This document shows, piece by piece, positions 19,055-27,817 of a DNA stretch of 64,000 nucleotides. A model generated the notes under the pieces. That model did not search any database. It saw only the letters and a program-made list of their open reading frames with translations, and was not told the DNA's origin. A program made the translations under genes and the position numbers. The DNA comes from Cognatiyoonia koreensis (GTDB lineage: Bacteria > Pseudomonadota > Alphaproteobacteria > Rhodobacterales > Rhodobacteraceae). The first letter of the stretch is position 1. Each line of letters begins with the position of its first letter. The stretch lies in the NCBI RefSeq assembly GCF_900109295.1, contig NZ_FOIZ01000002.1, positions 62,001 to 126,000 of the forward strand, in the 5' to 3' direction.

Positions 19055-20998
19055 CTAATCCGCCGCCGCGCGGCCCTTGAGGGCAACAATACCCTTTGGG
19101 CGGAACTGTATAAAAAGGATGATGAACAGGATCATGTAGGTCTGTGCCGCGAGCGTGTTTGACGGGTTCAGCCATTCGATCCCCTTCTGAAGGAACCCGA
19201 TCAAAGATGCGCCCGCCAGCGTGCCCCAAACATTTCCGACACCTCCCACGACCACCGTCATGAAGCTTTGAACGATATAGTCCGCTCCCATTTCAGAGGT
19301 CACTTTCGCATAAAGCCCGATGGCAACACCCGCAATTCCGGCAATCCCCGATCCGAGCCCGAACGTCAGCATGTTGATCCGGTCCGGATTAATCCCCATT
19401 GACGCCGCCATGCCGGGATTCTGCGTCACCGCCCGCACTTCGAGCCCCAACCGCGTGCGCTTCAAGACAAACAGGATCAAAGCCAGAAACATCAGAGCAA
19501 GGACAAAGATCGCAATACGGATGTAGCTGATCGCAATCACGTCATTGATAACAAGTGCACCGTCGAGCCACTCTGGCGATGTGAGCGGCCGCGCCTGTGT
19601 GCCGAAGATATTCTTGGCGAGCTGCTGGAGTGCGATCGAAATCCCGAAAGTTGCAAGAAGAGTTTCCAAAGGTCGATGATACAAAAACCGGATGACCGAC
19701 CGTTCCATTGCAACCCCTGCGCCGAACGTAATGGCGAAGGCGAGCGGCAGCGCAACGATTATCGACAGGGTGTAATCAGGCACGAACTGCTGAACCACAA
19801 ACCCCGTGTACGCACCCATCATGATGAATTCGCCATGCGCCATGTTGATGACGCCCATCACACCAAAGGTGATCGCAAGACCGATCGCCGCCAAAAAATA
19901 GATCGACGCGAGCGACAGCGCGTCTAGTCCAAGATCAACCCCTTGGTTGATTGCGACATCAGTTTCGATAGACGAGAGTGCAAGGCGCGCCGCATTGGTA
20001 ACAGCAGAATCCTGATCTTCGTATTCAAGGTAGAACGTATGTGAGGCAACGATCGCGGCTTGCGCGCTATCGCTGACCCTTGGTTCTGCCTTGTTGTCTG
20101 CCACCAGCGCGTCATAGGCCGCAAACCTTGCATCTTCGGTGTCAAGGCTAACGACCGGGAATCCGCCAACCATCCCATCTGCAATATTGGCGATGAGCGT
20201 ATCGCGCACCTGCGACGATGAAATCAGTGGCGGCGCGAGTTCGGCAGCGACAAGCTGTGAATAAGCGTCTGATGCCGATATGTCTTCTCCGACTACCAGC
20301 ACTCGCGCGACATTTGCATCTTGAGGAACCGATACGGCGACCTTCGGCGTTGTCGCAAGGATCGTGTTTAAAACGGCACGAACATCAACGGACAAGTCAT
20401 CAGACAGCAAGTCGATCGCGGCGATACGATCATGCGTCGTGTCGCCAAACATCGCACCAAGCATCCCGGCAAGACGGGTCTTCGTTGCCTTCAGGACAGG
20501 ATCCGGTTCATCTTCTATCGACTGTCTTAATGGGGCCAGCTGGCTCGCATCCATGCTGCGCGCGATGGCATCGACAGCTGCTTGCCTGCGGGTGATATCC
20601 GTGTCGGACAACTGAAATTGAACCAGAGTATCGCCGATCACGCGGCGCACACCCCCGTTGGGTCGGGATTCGTTTAGTTCAGCCGCAATCACGACATCAA
20701 TCGCCTCACCTGTATCCAAGTCAAATAGCGTAATTCCGCCCTGCGTTTCATCTGCGCGATAGAACAGCATGTCGCTGTTGCGCTGGACAATTTTGCGGTC
20801 GCGCCATGCTTCCAGAAACGGCACGGCTTGTGGCAGCGCGCTGGCGACAAGGTCGTCGATTACCGCACTGACCGACCGGCGACCCGGTTTAAGCACTTCG
20901 TCTTGGTGAGTTTGAAGGATGTCCTGCAACGTCTGCGCCTGCAGAACTTGCGGAACCATAAGCCACAGCGAAATGGCCAGCAAAACCAGTCTGATCAT
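19055..20998 (-). CDS. urtB: Urea ABC transporter permease UrtB with N-terminal periplasmic domain
   Basis: About 647 residues. A signal-like segment (MIRLVLLAISLWLMVPQVL) is followed by about 340 soluble residues and then the LivH-type permease (from LGLDALSLASIYFLAAIGLA onward, with MGVINMAHGEF and GVGNVWGTLAGA). The family carries an N-terminal extra-cytoplasmic domain; this one is long. The ATG at 20998 gives a normal signal sequence; the alternative GTG at 21040 lacks a ribosome-binding site. It is 72 bases downstream of urtA. Confidence 0.9.
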   Translation of the reverse strand: MIRLVLLAISLWLMVPQVLQAQTLQDILQTHQDEVLKPGRRSVSAVIDDLVASALPQAVPFLEAWRDRKIVQRNSDMLFYRADETQGGITLFDLDTGEAIDVVIAAELNESRPNGGVRRVIGDTLVQFQLSDTDITRRQAAVDAIARSMDASQLAPLRQSIEDEPDPVLKATKTRLAGMLGAMFGDTTHDRIAAIDLLSDDLSVDVRAVLNTILATTPKVAVSVPQDANVARVLVVGEDISASDAYSQLVAAELAPPLISSSQVRDTLIANIADGMVGGFPVVSLDTEDARFAAYDALVADNKAEPRVSDSAQAAIVASHTFYLEYEDQDSAVTNAARLALSSIETDVAINQGVDLGLDALSLASIYFLAAIGLAITFGVMGVINMAHGEFIMMGAYTGFVVQQFVPDYTLSIIVALPLAFAITFGAGVAMERSVIRFLYHRPLETLLATFGISIALQQLAKNIFGTQARPLTSPEWLDGALVINDVIAISYIRIAIFVLALMFLALILFVLKRTRLGLEVRAVTQNPGMAASMGINPDRINMLTFGLGSGIAGIAGVAIGLYAKVTSEMGADYIVQSFMTVVVGGVGNVWGTLAGASLIGFLQKGIEWLNPSNTLAAQTYMILFIILFIQFRPKGIVALKGRAAAD

Positions 20999-21070
20999 GG
21001 GAATTGGTGCCGATCTGTCAGCAAAACTGGCGCGGACCACAGTCTAAATGCGATCCGCGCCGTGTTTGTC

Positions 21071-22351
21071 TTAGTAGTTAGACGTCAACTGAACGCAGGT
21101 TTCGGTTTCCGTGTTATACATGCCGCACTCCAGCGCCTGCCAATCAGAGGTGAGAACTGCCGACTCTGGCAGATAATCTGTCCACGCGTCGCCCGGGACT
21201 TCGCTGGTCTGGCTGATGATGTCGAACTGGCCGTCCGCCGTGATCTCACCGATCAACACTGGCTTGGCAAGGTGATGGTTCGGCAACATGACGGCTGTGC
21301 CACCTGTCAAATTGGGGAACTCTTGCCCGTACATGGCTGCACGCACCGCATCCACATCTGTCGTTCCGGCGTCAGTCACCGCGTTCACCCACATGTTGAA
21401 ACCGATGTAATGCGCTTCCATCGGATCATTGGTAACGCGATCGTCACCCATCTTGGCCTGCCATTTGGCAACCCAAGCTTCATTTGCTTCTGATTCAGCG
21501 GACTGGAAGTAGTTCCAAGCTGCAAGATGGCCGACAAGATCGGACGTATCGAGACCTGACAGTTCTTCCTCTCCGACAGAGAATGCGACGACCGGGATAT
21601 CATCGGCCGAGATACCTGCAGCGGCAAGTTCTTTGTAAAAGCCGATGTTGGCGTCACCGTTGATTGTGGAAATCACGCCGACTTGCTTGCCGTCCGCACC
21701 AAGCGCAACGACGTCCGCGACAATGGTTGCCCAGTCGGAATGGCCAAATGGCGTGTAATTAACGAAGATATCCTCTTCAGGAATGCCGTTGGCCTGAAGA
21801 TAGCTTTGCAAGATGTTGTTCGTGGTGCGGGGATAAACATAGTCTGTCCCGAGAAGCGCGAATTTTTCAACGCCAAGTTCCTCGAGGAAATAATCAGTGG
21901 CTGGAATCGCCTGCTGGTTTGGCGCGGCACCGGTATAGAACACGTTACGGGAGCTTTCCTCGCCTTCGTACTGGACGGGATAAAACAGCAGGCCATTCAG
22001 TTCTTCGATCACGGGAAGAACGGATTTACGGCTGACCGACGTCCAGTTGCCAAAGATGACATCGACGTCATGAACAGTCAGAAGCTCGCGCGCCTTTTCA
22101 GCAAATAGCGGCCAGTCAGAAGCGGGATCGACGACTACTGTTTCGATCTGACAGCCGAGCAATCCGCCTGCCGCGTTCTGTTCTTCGACCAGCAGCAACA
22201 TGGTGTCTTTCAGTGTCGTTTCTGAAATCGCCATTGTGCCGGAAAGGGAATGCAGGACCCCTACTTTGATCGGGTCGGCGCATTCTGCGGCGGCCATTGC
22301 TGAACTGCCCAACAAGGCGGTCAATGCGAATGCGGATGTTTTCAATGTCAT
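21071..22351 (-). CDS. urtA: Urea ABC transporter substrate-binding protein UrtA
   Basis: A 426-residue periplasmic binding protein with signal peptide MTLKTSAFALTALLGSSAMAAA. The mature part begins DPIKVGVLHSLSGTMAISE, the UrtA/AmiC hallmark. Later phrases such as GLLFYPVQYEGEESS and FYTGAAPNQQ also match UrtA. It is the first gene of urtABCDE; nitrogen control of this operon is common, but no promoter motif could be assigned. The frame extends upstream to 22519, but the signal peptide fixes the start. Confidence 0.94.
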   Translation of the reverse strand: MTLKTSAFALTALLGSSAMAAAECADPIKVGVLHSLSGTMAISETTLKDTMLLLVEEQNAAGGLLGCQIETVVVDPASDWPLFAEKARELLTVHDVDVIFGNWTSVSRKSVLPVIEELNGLLFYPVQYEGEESSRNVFYTGAAPNQQAIPATDYFLEELGVEKFALLGTDYVYPRTTNNILQSYLQANGIPEEDIFVNYTPFGHSDWATIVADVVALGADGKQVGVISTINGDANIGFYKELAAAGISADDIPVVAFSVGEEELSGLDTSDLVGHLAAWNYFQSAESEANEAWVAKWQAKMGDDRVTNDPMEAHYIGFNMWVNAVTDAGTTDVDAVRAAMYGQEFPNLTGGTAVMLPNHHLAKPVLIGEITADGQFDIISQTSEVPGDAWTDYLPESAVLTSDWQALECGMYNTETETCVQLTSNY

Positions 22352-22690
22352 AGGTCTAGGCCCCTGTTGTCGCTGCGGATCGCGAAAGCAGCGCATACGC
22401 CCCTTTTCAACGGAAAGCCGACCACTTAGGTAGGACCCGCAACAGTGATGTTGTAGTCGCGTGAAGGGAAAATCTGCCAGGATTGGCCTTCGCGCGACGT
22501 CTCTGACTCTTTCGAGCATCGGTAATTGATGACCCGAACGTGAAATTGGCCAGAGTTTTCATAAAATGAGATCGCGCCCCGCCCGATCCGCTTAATTTAG
22601 GTGCGCAATCACGCGGGCTGCCTATTAATTGGTCACCACCTAGACTGATATCTGCGGGTCATGGGGCCGATACGCGGTCTGCAAGCGCAG
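22352..22690 (-). promoter_or_regulatory. Upstream region of the urt operon
   Basis: A 339-base non-coding stretch between urtA and the VOC gene. It must contain the urt promoter, since both neighbours are read on the minus strand and the next gene upstream is unrelated. I looked for a sigma-54 (-24/-12) element and NtrC dyads and found nothing convincing. Confidence 0.35.
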
Positions 22691-23119
22691 TCAGGTGCCG
22701 TCCGCGTATTCCGCAGGGCCCTTGATCTCGAGCTTATTTCCGAATGGATCGCGGATGTAGTAAGAGCGGCCCTCGCCGCGCGCTCCGCCGTGAAATGCGT
22801 CCCGTTCGACGCTCACACCATGTTTTTCGAGATGTGCATACATCTCCTCTGGATCAATCGGTGAGCAGGCGATGCAAACGTGATCAACATTCGCGCCACC
22901 CCGCTTTTCAGCGTTATCGGCACCGGGGTGGGTCACGTCCCAAAGCACAATCAGTGCCGCCCCGGCCCACACCTGTTCCATTCCCAACGCAGGAAACGAA
23001 TATCCGTGGGCACAACCAAGGACGTTACAATAGAACGCGAGCGCCCTTTCCATGTCATCGACAAGAAACACGACATGATCGATTCCGACCGGGTGAAACG
23101 GCACTTTTCGGTGGGGCAT
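22691..23119 (-). CDS. VOC (glyoxalase/dioxygenase superfamily) protein
   Basis: A 142-residue protein with two beta-alpha-beta-beta-beta modules. The first begins GIDHVVFLVDDMERALAFYCNVLG and the second contains VDHVCIACSPIDPEEM. The C-terminal YYIRDPFGNKLEIKGP is the common metal-ligand (Glu) segment. A metal-dependent lyase or dioxygenase activity is likely, but the substrate cannot be stated. It follows fmt by 31 bases in the same direction. Confidence 0.8.
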   Translation of the reverse strand: MPHRKVPFHPVGIDHVVFLVDDMERALAFYCNVLGCAHGYSFPALGMEQVWAGAALIVLWDVTHPGADNAEKRGGANVDHVCIACSPIDPEEMYAHLEKHGVSVERDAFHGGARGEGRSYYIRDPFGNKLEIKGPAEYADGT

Positions 23120-23150
23120 CCTATTCCCTTCCGCTCAATTCCATAAACCG

Positions 23151-24050
23151 TCACACCAGACGGTCACCCAAGTCGAGTCCCTTGAGAAACGCGTCTGCGG
23201 ACATTGGCTTTTTCCCGGCACGCTGCGCGCGGGTGATTTCAATGGCTCCTTTGCCACAGGCGATGCTAAATCCATGCAAGATGTCACCGGCTTTGCCGTC
23301 ACCATTCGCCAACCTGCTGCCCAATAGTTTGATCCGCTCGTCACCAACCATGCACCACGCACCGGGAAACGGCGAAAGGCCACGGATCAGCCGATCAACT
23401 TCTTCGGCAGGACGCGTCCAATCAACGCGCGCCTCTGACTTGTCAATTTTATCGGCATAAGTGACGCCGTCGGCAGATTGGGGGCGGGGCGTCAGATCGT
23501 CGATTTTGGCAAGGGCCTCTAGGATCAGCCGTGCGCCCAGACCAGACAGGCGATCATGTAAATCGCCAGTCGTGTCTTCCGGACCGATTTTGACAGATTC
23601 GTCTAGAAGGACTGGGCCGGTATCCAGACCTGCGTCCATCTGCATGATGCAGACACCAGCTGTGTCGTCTCCTGCCATGATCGCCCGATGGATCGGGGCA
23701 GCCCCGCGCCAGCGCGGCAAAAGCGATGCATGTATATTCAGGCATCCGTGCGTTGGTGCATCGAGCACGGATTGTGGCAGAATCAGCCCGTAGGCGACGA
23801 CCACCGCAACATCCGCATTCAGTTCTTCAAATGCCTCCTGTGCGTCTTGTGACCTTAACGTTGAAGGGTGACGAACCGAGAGCCCCATCGCTTCGGCGCG
23901 CGCCTGTACTGGCGATGCACGATCCTTCTTCCCGCGCCCAGCCGGCCTTGGTGGTTGAGAATAGACCGCACAGATATCGTGGCCCGCTGCGACTAGCGCA
24001 TCCAGGATCGGCACCGAGAAGTCTGGAGTTCCCATAAAGACAACACGCAT
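23151..24050 (-). CDS. fmt: Methionyl-tRNA formyltransferase
   Basis: A 299-residue enzyme that formylates initiator Met-tRNA. The N-terminus [14 protein letters not shown], the catalytic [16 protein letters not shown] and the [20 protein letters not shown] [17 protein letters not shown] are all diagnostic. The C-terminal domain is of normal length. The gene is 63 bases downstream of the third deformylase gene, in keeping with the common def-fmt pairing. Confidence 0.95.
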   Translation of the reverse strand: MRVVFMGTPDFSVPILDALVAAGHDICAVYSQPPRPAGRGKKDRASPVQARAEAMGLSVRHPSTLRSQDAQEAFEELNADVAVVVAYGLILPQSVLDAPTHGCLNIHASLLPRWRGAAPIHRAIMAGDDTAGVCIMQMDAGLDTGPVLLDESVKIGPEDTTGDLHDRLSGLGARLILEALAKIDDLTPRPQSADGVTYADKIDKSEARVDWTRPAEEVDRLIRGLSPFPGAWCMVGDERIKLLGSRLANGDGKAGDILHGFSIACGKGAIEITRAQRAGKKPMSADAFLKGLDLGDRLV

Positions 24051-24113
24051 GGTAGCGCTCCTATGATTTGGTCGAACGGGTCTGGGCCGTCCGCTATCTC
24101 ATTGCGGCCTATC

Positions 24114-24602
24114 CTAGCGCTTTTGTGCTTTTTTCAGCAGCATCGCGCGCTTGGTCCGAGAAAGATGATCAAAGTACATCTTTCCGTTTAAATGGTCGAT
24201 CTGATGCTGAACGGAGGTCGCCCATAGACCGACAAACTCCCGTCTGTCCCAGACGCCTTCACCATTTCTAAAACGTACAGTCACCGCGCGGGGGCGGATA
24301 ATCTTGGCGCTCGCACCCGGCAGGTTAGGTGAGGCTTCTTCATGCTCGCGCGGCTCTACACTCGCATGAAGAATTGACGGATTTGCCAGTCGGACGGCTT
24401 GTCCTCGCTTTGTGCTGGCATCGACGACGGCAAGGCGTAGCGGAATGCCAAGCTGCACAGCGGCAAGTCCGACACCCGGCATTGCTTCCATTGCGTCGAT
24501 CATTTCCTCCCAGATCGCGCGGATCTCATCGGTGATTTCCGTCACCTCCGCCGCCGGCGTACGCAAGACCTTGTGCGGCCACATCACGAAGGGTCGGCTC
24601 AT
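24114..24602 (-). CDS. Peptide deformylase-like protein, active site degenerate
   Basis: About 162 residues of peptide deformylase fold. Motif 1 is GVGLAAVQ (normal GxGLAAxQ). Motif 2, normally EGCLS with the metal-binding Cys, is replaced by a stretch around ASPNLPGAS. Motif 3, normally HExDH, is HQIDH, lacking the catalytic Glu. Loss of the metal ligand Cys and the Glu argues against deformylase activity. It starts at ATG 24602, overlapping the stop of the middle copy by 4 bases. It may be a regulatory or structural partner. Confidence 0.85.
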   Translation of the reverse strand: MSRPFVMWPHKVLRTPAAEVTEITDEIRAIWEEMIDAMEAMPGVGLAAVQLGIPLRLAVVDASTKRGQAVRLANPSILHASVEPREHEEASPNLPGASAKIIRPRAVTVRFRNGEGVWDRREFVGLWATSVQHQIDHLNGKMYFDHLSRTKRAMLLKKAQKR

Positions 24603-25054
24603 GTCACATAGTCCGTACAAAGAATTCCGTTGAGATGGTCGATTTCGTGCTGCGCGCAAGCGGCTGCAAATCCATCGAATGACTCCGTTTTCTCTGAACC
24701 GTCGACGTCAAACCAACGCACAGTGACCGTGTCCGGCCTGCTCACTTTCGTCAACTGGTCGGGGATCGACAGGCAACCTTCGTTCATGGACGACATGCGA
24801 TCCGAAACAGAAACGATTTCGGGGTTTACAAATACCATTGGCGCGTAGATTCCCGACCTCCACGTCGGGTCCATCACAAATATGCGTTGCGCAACACCAA
24901 CCTGCGGTGCTGCAAGTCCGCGCCCGGGTGCGTCATACATCGTTGCCAGCATATCCGCCGCAAAGCTTTTCAGACTGGCGTCAAAACGGGTCACGGGACT
25001 GCAAACCTGACGCAGGATGTCATCCGGAACCGTCCGGATCGACAAAACCGTCAT
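24599..25054 (-). CDS. def: Peptide deformylase (second copy)
   Basis: A 151-residue deformylase with all three motifs: GRGLAAPQVG, EGCLSIPDQ and HEIDHLNG. It removes the formyl group from nascent N-terminal Met. It is shorter than the first copy at the C-terminus and is coupled to it by a 4-base overlap (its start lies at 25054, the upstream stop at 25051). All three metal ligands and the catalytic Glu are present, so it is predicted active. Confidence 0.93.
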   Translation of the reverse strand: MTVLSIRTVPDDILRQVCSPVTRFDASLKSFAADMLATMYDAPGRGLAAPQVGVAQRIFVMDPTWRSGIYAPMVFVNPEIVSVSDRMSSMNEGCLSIPDQLTKVSRPDTVTVRWFDVDGSEKTESFDGFAAACAQHEIDHLNGILCTDYVT

Positions 25055-25572
25055 AGCGATCGGGCGAGTTCACGCTTGAGCTTGACCATCTTGCGCGTGA
25101 TCAGCTGGCGCTTCAAAGGTTTCAGGTAGTCAATGAACAGTTTGCCATCGAGATGGTCGATTTCGTGTTGAACGCAAGTCGCCCACAGGCCAGTGAATGT
25201 TTCCTGCTGCTCTTTGCCGTCCAGATCGGTCCAAGCAACCTTGACCTCCGCCGGTCGCTCCACCTCGGCGTATTGATCCGGGATCGACAGGCAGCCTTCT
25301 TCGTAGACGCGACGCTCTTCGCCAGCCCAGATGACCGAGGGGTTGATCAGAACCATCGGTCGCGGCGTTTCGTCTTCATCTTTCACACAGTCCATCACCA
25401 GCATCCGTGACATCACACCGATTTGCGGCGCGGCCAGCCCAATGCCGGGCGCATCATACATCGTTTCCAGCATATCATCCGCAGTACGGCGCAAATCATC
25501 GGTCACTGCGCTAATGGGGTCAGCAGCTTTTTTCAGACGCGGGTCTGGATGGATTAGTATCTTGCGTATCAT
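25051..25572 (-). CDS. def: Peptide deformylase (first copy)
   Basis: About 173 residues with motifs GIGLAAPQIG, EGCLSIPDQ and HEIDHLDG and a basic C-terminal helix (LKRQLITRKMVKLKRE), as in housekeeping Def. It is probably the main enzyme. The start is uncertain: ATG at 25572 (MIRKILIHPDPRLKK, the family's usual opening) or the ATGs at 25578-25581; none has a clear Shine-Dalgarno. It heads the def-def-def-fmt-VOC run. Confidence 0.94.
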   Translation of the reverse strand: MIRKILIHPDPRLKKAADPISAVTDDLRRTADDMLETMYDAPGIGLAAPQIGVMSRMLVMDCVKDEDETPRPMVLINPSVIWAGEERRVYEEGCLSIPDQYAEVERPAEVKVAWTDLDGKEQQETFTGLWATCVQHEIDHLDGKLFIDYLKPLKRQLITRKMVKLKRELARSL

Positions 25573-25581
25573 GCGCATCAT

Positions 25582-25940
25582 TTAAGTCGGCAAACCGCAA
25601 AGAGCAACCAAACCAATCCGTAACCTGCAGGTTACACTTGGAGTCCGCCAAGCAACATACAGGTAACGAACTATGACGGATGCCGCATTTTCGATCATGG
25701 CTTTGATGCGGTTCGGAGAAAGTTTGGCTCTGCATGGGACGACCAATGACAGTTCGCAAATCGTGGAAAGCCAGGTTCTGGGTCAGGATGATTTTTTATC
25801 GCACTGCTGGTCCTGATGTTGACTGATCGGGCAGTTGCGGCTTTGGCCATTTTTCTCATGGGGAGTCCTGTGGCAACCGGTCAGGCATCCTTTCTGTGCT
25901 AGCCATATTTTCAGGGGCGCCCTGAACGATACTTCACAAC
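25582..25940 (+). other. Non-coding region with decayed hydrophobic frame
   Basis: The first 40 bases are the def leader. A perfect 16-base palindrome lies at 25620-25635. From 25673 a short open frame (MTDAAFSIMALMRFGES...) is followed, after a frame change near 25790, by a hydrophobic run (IALLVLMLTDRAVAALAIF) that ends in TAG at about 25900. This resembles a broken small membrane protein gene just upstream of a regulator pseudogene, but no family is identifiable. Confidence 0.3.
25620..25635. repeat. Perfect 16-bp palindrome, possible operator
   Basis: GTAACCTGCAGGTTAC is a perfect inverted repeat about 40-60 bases upstream of the first deformylase start and about 40 bases upstream of the decayed open frame at 25673. 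It has the form of a dimeric regulator site. Its protein is unknown. Confidence 0.4.
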
Positions 25941-26129
25941 CGATTGAAAGATCACCGCCGATCCGCCGGACTGACCCAAGCTGCATTGGCCGAAGCAGTG
26001 CGTGTCAGCTGAAAGACGATCAAGACAGTTGAAAACGGGGGTTCTGTGCCTTCCACAATTCATGCACTGAAACTTGCTGCGACGCTGAACATGACAGTCT
26101 AAGAACTGTTTCCGCTTCATGTTCAATAG
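25941..26129 (+). pseudogene. XRE-family helix-turn-helix regulator, pseudogene
   Basis: In one continuous frame the sequence encodes RRSAGLTQAALAEAVRVS, stop, KTIKTVENG...PSTIHALKLAATL, stop, ELFPLH. This is the usual layout of the small XRE (Cro/CI-like) regulators of about 65 residues, interrupted by TGA at 26010-26012 and TAA at 26100-26102. The genuine start is also not evident. It was probably paired with the decayed membrane frame upstream. Confidence 0.75.
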
Positions 26130-26188
26130 GGCTTGCCTTCGCGGTTTTGCCCCGTAGCTTGGAAGGAACAAACAGCTAGGATCGCTAC

Positions 26189-27367
26189 ATGACTTTCAAT
26201 TTCTCAAGCGTCAAGCCGGACCCAAGTCGCTCCACGAAATGGGGGAACTGCGCCGCCATTATGGGTCAAGAACCGCGCGAGGGCACATTGCCGATGTGGC
26301 TGGCGCAGATGGACTTTCCACCTGCACCAGTCTTGCAGGAAGCGATTATCAAGCTGTCCGAAACCGGTGAGTATGGCTACTTTACCGGGCTCGATACGTT
26401 TCAGAATGCTGTATGCTGGTGGTACAAGACCCGCTTTGGATGGTCCCCGAAGCCCGAGCACGTGATTGCAACGCATGGCATCGGAAATGCAATTGGCCTG
26501 ACCCTGCAGGCAATGACGGAACCGGGCGATGGGATCGTAATCTTCACGCCTGTCTACAATGAGTTTATGGCAAAAGTGCAACGCAACGGGCGCACGGTTG
26601 TCGAATCGCCACTGTTGATTGACGAAGAAGGGCTATTCCGACTTGATCTTGATGCGTTGGACGGGCGCATGACCGGCTCTGAAAAGATCATGCTGATCTC
26701 TAGTCCGCATAACCCCGCTGGCCGTGTGTGGAACGTCGCGGAACTGCGTGCAATGGCAACCTTTTGTGAAAAGCACGATCTGCTTCTGGTCTCAGATGAA
26801 ATCCACATGGACCTCGCCTTCCCCGGCCAAACGCAAGTTCCAACGGCTTTGGCCGCGCCTGACGCCCTCCCACGCCTGATCGTTCTTTCAGCGGCGTCAA
26901 AAACATTCGATATCGCAGGACTGCGGACCGGTTACGCGATAATTCCCGATGAAACCTTACGGACCCGATTTGCAAGTCTGCACCGCGCACTGGATATTCA
27001 GCCGAACCGCGTCGGGCTTGAAATGACGATTGCCGCCTATTCTCCACAAGGGGCAGCGTGGGTGGATGCTTTGCAAAAAGTACTGGCCGAGAACGCAAAA
27101 GTCCTGAGCGACGGTTTGAACGACCTGCCCGGTATCACAGTGATGCCGATGCAGGGGACATTTCTGGCATGGATTGATTTTGCCAAAACCGGACTGACAT
27201 CCAAAGAGATCATGGATCGGGTGCAGAATGACGCACGCATCGCAGTCAGCCCGGGCCATATCTTTGGGGCGCGTGATGAAACTTGCGTGCGGTTGAATAT
27301 CGGCACGCCCAGATCACACATAGAAGAAGCGGTGTCCCGTCTACGCTCTGCCTTCGCCAATCTTTAG
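26189..27367 (+). CDS. MalY/PatB-type PLP-dependent C-S beta-lyase or aminotransferase
   Basis: A 392-residue fold-type I PLP enzyme. The N-terminus contains LPMWLAQMDFPPAP, a MalY/PatB signature; HNPAGRVW binds PLP, and the Schiff-base lysine is in SAASKTFDIAGLRTGY. Family members are cystathionine/cysteine beta-lyases; some act as transaminases. The C-terminal VSPGHIFG and VRLNIGTPR phrases agree. The stop overlaps the convergent neighbour by a few bases. Confidence 0.88.
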   Translation: MTFNFSSVKPDPSRSTKWGNCAAIMGQEPREGTLPMWLAQMDFPPAPVLQEAIIKLSETGEYGYFTGLDTFQNAVCWWYKTRFGWSPKPEHVIATHGIGNAIGLTLQAMTEPGDGIVIFTPVYNEFMAKVQRNGRTVVESPLLIDEEGLFRLDLDALDGRMTGSEKIMLISSPHNPAGRVWNVAELRAMATFCEKHDLLLVSDEIHMDLAFPGQTQVPTALAAPDALPRLIVLSAASKTFDIAGLRTGYAIIPDETLRTRFASLHRALDIQPNRVGLEMTIAAYSPQGAAWVDALQKVLAENAKVLSDGLNDLPGITVMPMQGTFLAWIDFAKTGLTSKEIMDRVQNDARIAVSPGHIFGARDETCVRLNIGTPRSHIEEAVSRLRSAFANL

Positions 27368-27717
27368 TAGGCTTTGCCGATCAGTCCGGCTGGCAACGCG
27401 TCGGGACGGACGAAATCGGCCGCGGGTTGTTCTGCGACCGGATGCAGCCATTTGAAATCAAAGACACATTCGTCATCTTCTGTTCGGCCGTTTTCGATCA
27501 GACACTGATAGACGTGTCGGGCACCGTCGTAAATCTCGACACGGCCGCGCAATTTGTCACCGTGTTTGATGTCGATTGATAGACCATCTGCCCAGAACCG
27601 GCGGATACGGTAGACATCCTCTCCGTCGTGGATACACAAACGATCGTTACGGCGAAGCGATGCCTTGCGGGCGGCTTCGAGCCCTTTGCGCACCTCTTCT
27701 GGTAAAAAACTGGACAT
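27364..27717 (-). CDS. Conserved hypothetical protein
   Basis: A 117-residue protein with no recognised domain. The N-terminal helix (FLPEEVRKGLEAARKASLRR) is followed by a beta-rich stretch (RLCIHDGEDVYRIRRFW... RGRVEIYDGARHVYQCLI), the layout of a small beta-barrel. The ATG at 27717 is preceded by GAGGAG eight bases upstream, so expression is likely. The upstream extension to 27804 is not needed. Its stop overlaps the aminotransferase stop on the opposite strand. Confidence 0.7.
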   Translation of the reverse strand: MSSFLPEEVRKGLEAARKASLRRNDRLCIHDGEDVYRIRRFWADGLSIDIKHGDKLRGRVEIYDGARHVYQCLIENGRTEDDECVFDFKWLHPVAEQPAADFVRPDALPAGLIGKAY

Positions 27718-27817
27718 GACAAGACTCCTCAACATGCCCCAAGGTGATCTCATCAAAGTAAAAAACAAGTAACAAATTTCGCCGCATCGCGGCATTTTGC
27801 ACAATTACCATAATAAC

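Noticed and set aside
22352..22690. NtrC or sigma-54 sites for the urt operon
   Set aside because: No TGGCAC-N5-TTGC element or TGCACC dyad of acceptable quality was found.
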